Below are positions 1 through 9,400 of a stretch of 64,000 nt of DNA, piece after piece. The DNA is from Plazaster borealis (Eukaryota > Echinodermata > Asteroidea > Forcipulatida > Labidiasteridae). The stretch spans positions 5,332,001 to 5,396,000 of the forward strand of contig CM037472.1 in assembly GCA_021014325.1 (NCBI GenBank), in the 5' to 3' direction. A model generated the notes under the pieces. The model was not told the DNA's origin and did not search any database. It was given only the letters and a program-made list of their open reading frames with translations. Made by a program: the position numbers and the translations under genes. Each line of letters opens with the position of its first letter. Position 1 is the stretch's first letter.

Positions 1-272
1 AATGACCTTGACATTTGTTGCAGGGGGTCCAAATACAATAGGCTTCTGGGGGATCCCAAGACCAATGCACAAACCAAGTTTGGAGTTGATATGCCAAGTC
101 CTTCTTGAGTTATCACTGGGACAACATTTCTTTTGTTTCAGCCATAATGACCTTGACATTTGTTGTAGGGGGTCCAAAAAACAATAGGCTTCTGGGGAGA
201 TCCCAAGACCAATCCACACACCATTTTTGGAGACAATATGCCAAGTCCTTCTTGAGTAATTGCTCGGACAAT
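1..272. repeat. Two tandem copies of a ~145-bp unit
   Basis: The segment starting AATGACCTTGACATTTGTTG at position 1 recurs at 146 with the same order of sub-motifs (GGGGTCC, AATAGGCTTCTGGGG, ATCCCAAGACCAAT, ATGCCAAGTCCTTCTTGAGT). Identity is high but imperfect and the period is 145 bp. Reading frames through it are chance. The first copy may begin left of the window. Confidence 0.8.
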
Positions 273-805
273 GATTTCACACACACACACGCGTGTGTAA
301 ACACCGGCAATTGTGGACCTTCCTTTGTTCAACTCTTTGTGATAGCAAATGGACTGTGTGTTTTCCTTTGTGATAGCAACTGTGGACCTATTATCCCTTT
401 TGTTATAGGTCCACGTTTGAATGTGGATACCTACCCACACACACACACACACACGTTTGTGAATCCCATAAATCAAGGACTTCTCTTTGTTCTCCCATTG
501 TTTGGACTTTATTTTTTTTTAGCGACGTCCCCATTGGTTTTGTACACGAAAACGAAGCGAGGACGTCCTCGCGCTGTCAAACACCCGGATCCCTTTTGTT
601 AAAGTCCTCGGTTTCAATGGATAGACACGCTCACACACACTCAACCACGTTTGTGAATCCCGTAAATCGAGGACTTCTCTTTGTTCTCTCATTGAAAGCG
701 AAGCGAGGATGTCCTCGCTGTCAAACACCCGGATCTCTTTTGTTATAGTCCACGGTTTCAATGGGTAGACACGCTCACACACACACGCACGAAAGGACAA
801 GGCAA
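273..805. repeat. CA-rich tandem repeat block
   Basis: A unit containing ACGTTTGTGAATCCC, GGACTTCTCTTTGTTCTC, GCGAAGCGAGGA, GTCAAACACCCGGATC and GGTAGACACGCTCACACACA occurs at about 453-636 and again at 647-784, the second copy shortened by an internal deletion. Shorter related pieces and (CA)n tracts at about 280-292 and 438-455 lie upstream. It looks like a local minisatellite cluster, not a gene. Confidence 0.7.
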
Positions 806-1965
806 ACACTTTAATCTGCCCTTTGGCTTGCTTTGCCGGCGGGGCATAAAAATGATTTTAAAAAAATGTAATTTTTCAGCAATGAGAACGAACTAGTAAG
901 TGTTACCATGGATACTGCGAAGATTTTTTCAAAATATCTTTGCAACCCACCTCCCCGACACTTGACGACAGATCCCTCCCCTTCAACAATTTCAAATAAT
1001 TCCACTTCCCTTTTAAAACTCCGCCGCTATGTCATATTATTGCTAGTTAACTAAGAAGATGCTGGTATTGGTAGAGCACCGGCATCCTCCTCGCACGTAA
1101 ACCCAGAGGTCATAGGCTCAAATACCGCTCTAGTCAATTTTTCTATGACAAGATGATGGAAATAGTAGGAAAATGGGCCGAGACTAGAGGTTGAATTGTC
1201 CAATTTCAGTCCTTCAGAAAGTTTTCCATGGTTTACCTTTTAGCACAAATCGTTGCCGCTTTTCCAATCAACTTTCTACTGTTTCTCTTTTGCCTTGAGC
1301 ATCCTGTCGAAGCATGCGGGAGGACGGGAGGAAGGTCCAGACAGGGCGAGGAAGGGCAAGGATATTGCATGCTGTTGATTGAGTTTTCCGCCAGCCGATT
1401 ATGTCCCTTTTCGAAACCATGGGTTCAACTCCGGCTTAGACCCCGTTCGCCTGCTGTTTTATAAGCTCCATAACACGTTTTCAACCAACGCGATTGAGCC
1501 TGAGCCGCCGAAGCCCAAGCCCAAAGCCGCGGTTTCGAAAAGGACCACTACTACGCTCTACGGCTACGGACGACACGCGCCCTCTGTTGTTATCTTCCTT
1601 TATGAAAGCTAAACTTCCCACATGATGTTCACCTTCGCTCATCCACATCCTCATTCCAAAAGTATTTTAAGTTATTTATAGTAATTCCCATCAAATAAAT
1701 ATTATGGGAAGAGAATGATATAGCATTATGTAATTCAAGGCACTCCCTCAAAAACTCAGTTACAAGTTTAAGTGGAGATGATGCCAGTGCAGGCATATTT
1801 AGTTCAGCAAGCAGAAATCGTAAAGTATTGGGTGGTGTCTGAACATTATTTTAAAAATTATGAAGTACAGTGGAAACCATTTTCAGTAGCCTTCTTCCAT
1901 ACCCATACCGCCCTGCAATCCAGCATTTTCTACTGCATACAAAACTACACATTTTGAAAGTCGGT
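806..1965. other. No gene recognised; partial tRNA-like repeat
   Basis: About 1058-1145 carries a degenerate piece of the tRNA-derived repeat seen complete at 3468-3700 (GGTAGAGCACCGGCA, then CTCAAATACCGCTCTAGTCAATTTTT). Positions 1280-1610 are more G+C rich and include an open frame with a Pro/Lys-rich stretch, but no start context, splice sites or family resemblance support coding. The rest is AT-rich with nothing recognised. Confidence 0.5.
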
Positions 1966-2248
1966 CACTTGTGGTTAGACTGCAGGACTTGCAATCAAAA
2001 GGTTGTGGGTTTGAATCCACCAAGCTAATACCGATTTCACAATGACTAGAATAAGTATTGTCATATAGTTACTGAATCACAATTTGTTGATTTGTGCACA
2101 GTTTGTAATCATAGACATTAAACCAATGTTTGTATGAGAGATTGGCTGTTGCTAGCTTGGGTGTTTATATCCCCTTGTGGGAGTTTGCTGAGTTCCCTTG
2201 ACGAGAAGATCATCTAAACAATCAAACAAACAAACAAACAAACAAACA
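1966..2248 (+). mobile_element. tRNA-derived SINE with (CAAA)n tail
   Basis: The 5' part resembles a tRNA-Cys type pol III promoter: A-box-like TGTGGTTAGACTGCAGGACT, a GCA-like anticodon region, and B box GGTTTGAATCC. About 190 bp of tRNA-unrelated body follows, ending in (CAAA)n at 2222-2248. A 5'-truncated relative lies near 36405-36500 (TTTGTAATCATGGACATTAA). Confidence 0.7.
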
Positions 2249-2456
2249 GCAGCAAAACAGTTCACAATCTGGTTTTGATTTCATATAGGGTGAAAAGCCC
2301 AAATTCATGAAATAATTCAGTCAGTGCAAACATTATTTATGCCTATTGTTAAAGCTGGTTTATTTATACAAAAATATGTGAACATAAACAAATCACACAG
2401 AAAAAAAAATGAAGGCAAAACGTTGATTTGTGTTCCTCCAAGTTCAAAACCAGCTG

Positions 2457-2986
2457 GGACCAATTTCATAGAGCTGCTTAAGCAGAAAATATTGCCTAAA
2501 ACAATTCTGCTTAGTAACAATAAGCAGGATACCAGTCACAGATGCTACATGTGAAATAGTATTTTAGCTGGTAACCTTTTTCTGGTAAGCATAATTTGTT
2601 GTGCTTAGCTAGTTTTTGTGCTTAAAGGTATTGTACACTTTTGGTAACAGCTCAAAATCAGTGTCCACATTTTTTGTGATTCAACATATGCATGAACAAA
2701 CAAACCTGTGAAAGTTTGAACTTAATTGGTCATCGAGGTCACGAGAAAATAGTGAAAAGAGACCTTATGTGTTTTTGTTTTTTTTTCAAATTGTCGCGCG
2801 TGATAAAAACAATTGTTTTACTACTTTCTCAGAAACGATAGCATTTTAGGCAGAAATATTTTAAGGAACACTTTCTGACATTACTTACTTTAAATTATGT
2901 AAGTTATGTGTGAATCTGTGAACATTGTGTTTTTCGATCTTACCAATAGTGTATAGGACCTTTAAGCAGCTCTATGAAATTGGACC
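2457..2986. mobile_element. Palindromic MITE (family A), split by a TTAA element
   Basis: Family A is a ~190-bp foldback with ends of the form GGGCCCAATTTCATAGAGC, next GCTTAAGCA. The left part (2457-2621) and right part (2966-2986, GCAGCTCTATGAAATTGGACC) are separated by a 340-bp TTAA-flanked insertion. Other copies lie at 7488, 8156, 8947, 9559, 12887, 20708, 21848 and 31512. Confidence 0.85.
2622..2965. mobile_element. TTAA-flanked MITE (piggyBac-like), nested
   Basis: The element is flanked by TTAA at 2622-2625 and 2962-2965. Its terminal inverted repeats are AAAGGTATTGTACACTTTTG on the left and, on the right, the complement of AATAGTGTATAGGACCTTT. TTAA target duplication is the signature of piggyBac-type transposition. 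It carries no transposase and is therefore non-autonomous. It lies inside the family A element. Confidence 0.85.
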
Positions 2987-3102
2987 GTTATTAATCGAAG
3001 CACTAGAAAACTGATATGGGGGAAATTTGTTGTTGAGATACTTTTTAGTTTTGGAAGTGTATTCCAACTTTCTAGTATTCTTTAAGTTTTGCAAACTGTG
3101 AA

Positions 3103-3218
3103 CAATTTCATGGCTCTGCTTACCACAAATTTCTGCACTAATGGCACCCTGTAAAGCCCATGATTCTATGAGCTGTAAACGTAGAATTCCGTGGTAAGCA
3201 GAGCCATGAAATTGGCTC
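3103..3218. repeat. Short inverted repeat (arms ~25 bp)
   Basis: CAATTTCATGGCTCTGCTTA at the left is mirrored by TAAGCAGAGCCATGAAATTG at the right, with about 65 bp between. The termini resemble the ends of family A, so this is probably a diverged or derived foldback. Confidence 0.7.
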
Positions 3219-3467
3219 ATCATATCTTTGAGGGGGGAAAAAGACAGAGAGAAAAAATAAATAAATAACTGTTTGTTTTGACGGGGTTTTGTGTGTGTTC
3301 ATTTTGCTGTTTGGCATTTCACATGAGGTTTTATTTCTAATCATCATACCTGGCTGTGAAAGGTCAGAAAAAGGAGCAGTTGTGTTACCACTTAATGTAT
3401 TTAGAAAATGTACCCAGTCAATTTCCCTTGTGATTTATTACTTGATATTTGAAAACAAAAATGTCTT

Positions 3468-3700
3468 AAGGTGATCCCTCTGCTGCCGCTTCCCAGGTTG
3501 TATCGTAAACTTGGGTGTGATCCTTGCTACACGGCAGTTACAGGTTGAATGGCTTCTGACTGGAACCCCCGAACTAAGATATTGACAAAATAGGGAGACC
3601 GCCAACATAGGGCTAGATAACTCAGTTGGTAGAGCACCAGCACGTTAATCCGGAGGTCGTTGGTTCAAGTCCCGCTCTAGTCAATTTTTCTCGTTCAACC
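3468..3700 (+). mobile_element. tRNA-derived repeat, full copy
   Basis: Positions 3611-3682 mimic a tRNA: A box TAACTCAGTTGGTAGAGCA, B box GGTTCAAGTCC and a 7-bp acceptor-like stem GGCTAGA/TCTAGTC. They follow a ~140-bp leader (GGTGATCCCTCTGCTGCCGC to AACATAG). An inverted copy with the same leader is at 31190-31424, which marks it as a dispersed repeat and not a single tRNA gene. Confidence 0.7.
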
Positions 3701-3893
3701 CAAAATCACTCAATGTTTCAGCAGAGCACACCGACCGAAAAGTTCAGTTCTTACCACACGCCAGCTCTTTTGACAGCCTCCACACCTTTAAGGTATACTT
3801 ATATGATGCTTCCCAAAACTTCCCCTTATGTACCTCAAATGAACATCCCAAATAAAATGTGCTTAAATCTTTGAGAAAATGAGACCAATAAAT

Positions 3894-4072
3894 TAGTCAA
3901 CCCTCGTTATAAAGAGCACTGTTTCTGCTTATAAAGAGTTCATTCTGAAGGCCCAAATCTCATTTCTGCTTTGAATTTCTTTGTTTTGCTGTCCTCTTAT
4001 AACACTGTTCCTGTTATAAAGAGGTGATTTGGCCAGTCCCAGCGATCTTGTTGTAACCAGAGTCAACTGTAC
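3894..4072. mobile_element. pogo/Tigger-like MITE
   Basis: The ends AGTCAACCCTCGTTATAAAG and CAGAGTCAACTGTA are imperfect inverted repeats of the kind seen in pogo/Tigger elements, and a second copy at 49945-50134 is bounded by TA. About 180 bp long, no coding capacity. Confidence 0.7.
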
Positions 4073-4680
4073 ATGTTTGGTACTGATGAAATATTATAAG
4101 GCTGCTTTGCTAAGTACTTTAAACATAATCTTCTTTGTTTACTCAAAGATAAAGAACTTCTCAAAAAAGCTTTTAGTTTTTACAGATGAAGAATTTATGC
4201 CCAAACTTTACATCAAATGAGACTTTATATTACTCAAAGTATGTCTCCCTTCAGTATGGAGAGGAGACTAATTGTTAAACAACGGTTGAACAGTTAACAT
4301 TAATGTCTTCAAGTGATAAGACAATTTTGTATGCACATAAAATAATCTGATGAAAACCTAAATTAATCTTGTAATAACAGAAAATAATATCAACACAGGA
4401 AAAAACACATTTTTACACAATTGTTTTACGTTTTTGTTTGCTACTTTATGCACTAAAATGCATTCAGGATAACTTGGATTGTTCATGACTGAAGAATGTT
4501 GGGGGAAATTCTGAAAAAAAGAATAAGCATGCAAATTTGCAACCAGAATTTCATTTCAGAGTGCACTGACGCTTCGCTTAACGTCAGGCAGTTTTTCCCT
4601 TAATAAAGGGCACCTCTATGAGGGACAATTTGTACTGGAACATTTCAAAGCGCATCAAGGCAATGACAAGGGGCATGGGG
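4073..4680. other. No feature recognised
   Basis: AT-rich sequence with no convincing splice sites, long open frame or repeat resemblance. Confidence 0.4.
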
Positions 4681-4683
4681 GCG

Positions 4684-4833
4684 ATAGACTGTGCAAGTCT
4701 CGCACGTATTTTCGACCATTGGGACCGGTTAAATTTGTGCGAGTTTGTTTCCTTCACGCGTTAAAGCAATCTGCGTGGGACCAAAGTGGTCCCAAAAATG
4801 TTCAAATACGCGCGAGATTTGCACTCTGTGAAG
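4684..4833. mobile_element. Foldback MITE (GCAAGTCTCGC family)
   Basis: The left end ATAGACTGTGCAAGTCTCGC is mirrored by GCGAGATTTGCACTCTGTG at the right. The interior is also palindromic (GGGACC/GGTCCC). A second copy is at 35503-35650. Confidence 0.7.
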
Positions 4834-6327
4834 TATTAGGCCTGAAAAAAATATATTAAGGAAAACTAAACAGATAACAAAATAGAAACTTCCTGCTTTT
4901 ATGAAGTTATTTTAATCATGTAGTAGCACAATCTACATGTAAACTACAGACCAAAAATTAAAAACACTAAGGACATGGGGAGGGGAGGGGGGGGGGAGTT
5001 GGACGACGGTTTCCTTTATAAATTTATATCATTGATTGAGCATTAAATAGGAAATGAATATTACTAGTAAACTTGCAGTTACAACCTTGTGTACAAGTTT
5101 TGGGAGGAGTGTTGGTTCTGAAAAGAGCCGTTGTTATAAACCGTTTTGTAGCTTTTGTTTAACTTGTATGGAGATAAACATACAACAATGACCATGTATC
5201 TACTTCTTCTATTTTTGCATTTTTTCCACCATTTTAAATAACATGAAACAGCAAAATGGGACAAAATATCTGCAGTTTCCGCGACAAATGCAAACCAACA
5301 ACTATTTTATTGAAAATTACTGTCATGCCAAATCTGTCCATACAAAGTTTTGGAAAACAAATGTTTGGCTGTTTGTATCATTGAGGGCATTATTTGAGGG
5401 CTTTAAACAAATGATCAAATTGTTTTCAAACTTGTGTACAAATTGTACCCAAGCAATAGAATCAGAAAGATCAAGTTGAGATAATTCTTCAGCAAGTTCG
5501 CATGCAACTGTTTTGAAATCTGTTGGCTGTGGCAATTTATTTTTGCAATGACTTGTATGGGCTGAAATGCTTTCTATGCAGATTTGTGTAATAAGCTACG
5601 CAGCTCTCTCAGACCATTTCCAAATATAGGCAAGTTGTTTTTGTAATGTTTAATATATCTTCTTTAAAACAAGGTTTGCCCTAAACTTTTCCAGTAACTA
5701 GCCAGTAGGGCCAGCTAGCTTGTTATTTCACTAGTCCGTTAGCTTTTTAACTAGTCCATATTTCAAATGAAACAAGGATGCTTTTCAACACTGAACTGGC
5801 CAGCTGGACCACTTGGAGAGAACTTTGACTGGTCCTCAGGTGTTTTAACTGGTATTTGGCCAGCAGACCACTGTTAAAATCTTTATCTTTTTTTCTCAAA
5901 TTTAAAGTTTCATTAATAATGCAATAAAAAGACATGTACCACACGATAATTCCCTTACATTCCTCTCTGACTTCTCTGATAATTACGCCCTTAAAAAAAC
6001 AGAATGCACCACCAGAAGGAATCTGAAAAGACGAACTGTTTTTCTTATTGTATTTGAACTAGAAGTTTTGTTACATCGTCAATCTAGAACCCATCAAAAT
6101 CATACTAGATTATTTTTGAGATGATGATGAGCTCACTTCTCTTGCACAGCCAAAGTAATAAGCTCTGCAAGGTGCTGGGCATCATCAAACAAATTCCTCT
6201 GCATGAGATTGTGTTTGCATTTGTCAATTTTAGACATTTTTCTTTTTATGATAATGCTCAAGGGTTAGAGTTAATTCAGATGTGCAAGTGGAAGGCAGGG
6301 GGGGGGTGAAGAACAGCAATGTTGGTC
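4834..6327. other. Downstream of YIF1; no gene recognised
   Basis: This stretch lies 3' of the minus-strand YIF1 stop codon and should contain its 3' UTR. An AATAAA-type hexamer on the minus strand occurs near 5537-5543, but the cleavage site cannot be fixed. The area around 5690-5870 has CTAGTC/GGCCAGC motifs resembling other repeats in the window. A short G-rich tract is at about 4978-4998. Confidence 0.35.
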
Positions 6328-6495
6328 TCAGACTTTACCCTTGACTGGGATGCCGGTGAGGTGAGATGTCAACCAATAGATAAAGATTGGTTGTAAGGTA
6401 GCAATAAACAGGAGCAAGTACAGACGTCGTTTGTTGCCGTGTCCGATACTGTCTTCATGGGACTCCGGCAAAATGATCAATTTCATATTCCGAAC
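6328..6495 (-). CDS. YIF1: YIF1 terminal coding exon
   Basis: It follows the acceptor AAAATGCAG at phase 0 and ends at TGA. It encodes [11 protein letters not shown], a polar loop [14 protein letters not shown], and the last hydrophobic segment [19 protein letters not shown], ending in [12 protein letters not shown]. The IYWLT-x-HL motif is the family's C-terminal signature. Confidence 0.92.
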   Translation of the reverse strand, partial: VRNMKLIILPESHEDSIGHGNKRRLYLLLFIATLQPIFIYWLTSHLTGIPVKGKV

Positions 6496-9400
6496 CTGCA
6501 TTTTATTAAAAACAAAAAACAAATATCATTGTGTTAAGAAACAACAGCATTCACGAACGGACACCACAGAAATATGAATTTTCAGCCAACCATAAAAAAT
6601 CTGAGAAACGATTCATGCATGATTCGTTGCTCAGATTTAAATGTTTTTGGATGAAAAAATATCAAACCATATTACTTCGAAGGGAATCCTTTCTCAAAAT
6701 GTATACTATCAACAGCTGCAGTGCTTCTCACCAAGTAAGTTTTTAAGACCATTCATTTTTGGAGTAACTACCAATCTATGACCCTACCTTTAACATAACA
6801 TAGTATTTTGTATCAGTTTTCATTATATTTTGCAGGAAGAGCAATTAATAGTTACGCTTGAGTTTGGGCAACTTACCAAAAAGAATATAATTGACACACT
6901 TGAGTACAGAAGAGCAACATAGTACCCCAGCGAATGAAATAGAATACTGGCAAGAAGACACACAATCATTCTGTGAAGAGAAAAACCAAATGAAACTCAG
7001 GTTAATACAAACATAAGTATTACAGCGAATGCACCACATCGGTAATAGTCAAAGACCAGTATCCACACTTGATGTGACCAAACATATACATGAAATAACA
7101 AACCTGTGAACGTTTAAGCTAAATCGGTCTGCAGGGTCATGAGGAAACAGTGAAAAAAAAGAAGAAATATTTCACTGTTTTCAAACATCGGAATTTATCA
7201 CCAGTGATAAAGACTAATGTTTTACTCATTTCCTAAAAACTATAGCATTTCAAGCAAAACTATTTCAAGGGAAGTTTTCCACCATGACCATCTTTATACC
7301 ATGTAAGTTTTGTGAAAACCTGTGAACATTTATATTTTCAACCTTACCAATGTTGTACACACCCTTTAAATCCTTACGTTTTTCAGAGTGCGGAAAAACC
7401 AAAAGGCACCATTGTGATAGCCTGAACATCTGATGTCACACTTCGAGGCGGGTGAATAACACCAGATACTGGCCTTTTCAGAACCAGGACCCCATATCAT
7501 AGAGCTGCTTAAACAGATTTGCTTAACAATTTTCGGCTAAGCAAATATTTGCAGGATACCAGTTAAAGATGGTGCGTATGAGATGATATTTTGGTGGTAA
7601 CCTTATCCTGGTAAGCATCATTTTGTTGTGCTTAGCTACTTTTTGGCGATAACAGGGCTCGAATTTGGGGGGGGGAAATTCATAAGACCGGAAGGCTTGT
7701 AGCTCAAGATGTTTACTGGACCAGAATTTTCTTTACAAGACCAGAATTGACATGAGAGAAGTAAAAACAAATACCTACAAAGTTTAAAATTTGAAAAGTT
7801 CTAATTTGAACAAGCACTATGAGAAGATTGATCTCATTTGTATTTTAAGGAAGTGTTTTTTAATACAGAATTCTCAACAGGTGGCTTTCATTTCATTTAA
7901 TTTTTAATTTTATTTATTTATTTTCATGTACTTAATGAGTATATAAGCGCTGTGATTTAGTTTACTAAGTAGAGCATCTTTAAATGCCGTTTATTATTAA
8001 ATGAAAGTTTTTTTTTCAGACTGAAAAACAACACTTGAACAAAAACACAAGACCGCCGGACTTGTCCAGTCATGAGTTTACTGGCTCAATGCTAAAAACA
8101 CTGGCCTCGGGCCTGCAGTCGAGCGTTAAATTCAAGCCCTAAGTAACCTTATTCTGGGCCCAAATTTATAGAAGTGCTTAAGCAGAAAATATTGCTGAAC
8201 AATTTTCTGCTAAGCAGAAATGAGCAGGATACCAGTCACAAGTTGTACATGTGAACATGGTAGTTTGGCCGGTAACCTTATTCTGGTAAAGCATAATTTT
8301 GTTTTGCTTAGCTAGTTTGTGTGCTTAAGCAGCTCCATGAAATCAGGTCCTGCTGGTTGCACTTGACCGTACAAAAACTTTTTCGAGATAACTATGCATG
8401 GAAGTGGTATGATTATGAACACATTCAGTGACTCACCCCACATATTTGTAGCCACAAAACGCCACCAGATCAAGTTTCCTAAGAGCCGTATGGATGTTCA
8501 TGATGTACAGTGTGAGGAGGACAGCTACAATCTCTATGATGAGCCAGACGAGTGCTGTACTTGCTTGCATCCCAAGCTGCTCCGGGGTAAACCTACATCA
8601 CATCACAAAACAACCACGGATTTTTCAGAGTACATCTTATAAACATCCTATTTTCAAAACTACTTGACATTTGGTCGATAAATTGTGACAATATCGATAC
8701 AGGCCTGGAATTTCATCTTGAAGAGGGCAAGGCCATTTTGATTTTGCAAAGGACGTTAGTATGTTTACAATTCCTATGTCACACGCAAAAATAAAACATA
8801 GAAAAGATTGCACATAAATTGGGTGAACTATAAAATTATATGCACTAACTTCAGGCCTTCGATTAGCGCACACTCCTTTGGCCATGAACAATTTTAGATA
8901 CCCTAATTGTGGATGGAAACCCCGTCTTCCACTTTCCAGTTAATCTGGGCCCAATTTCAAAGAGCTGCTTAAGCACAGAAAGTAGCTAAGCACAACAAAA
9001 GTATGCTTACCAGAATAAGGTTACCAGCCAAAACACCATGTCACGTGTACAATTTTTGACTGGTATCCTGCTCATTTCTGCTTAACAGATAATTGTCAGG
9101 CAATACTTTCTGCTTAAGCAGCTCTATGAAATAGGACCCTGGACATATCTGAATTTGTCCCTTACACAATAAGTGAACACACTGAAGTGAGGAAAGACTT
9201 ACTTATCTTGGCGTCCTAATGCCACACCCGCCAGTAATACGTAGGTTACGAAGCCCATGACGGGGATATAAAGGTCGGGAGCGTTGACTGCGTATCTGGG
9301 GGCTACTGGTTCATTTGCCTGATTGTACTGAATCGTCCAATCCTATGAAGAAAAGATACAACGATTCGTCAGATACTAAAAAATTGATAACACGCAAGAT

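Noticed and set aside
1379..1612. Pro/Lys-rich open frame in a G+C-richer patch
   Set aside because: No ATG start in frame at the left, no splice sites and no recognised domain.
3611..3682. A tRNA-like gene with good A and B boxes
   Set aside because: A second copy with the same 140-bp non-tRNA leader lies at 31190-31424, so it is a dispersed tRNA-derived repeat. The same argument applies to the tRNA-like cores at 1969, 10860, 14620, 25945, 28376, 34094 and 54200.
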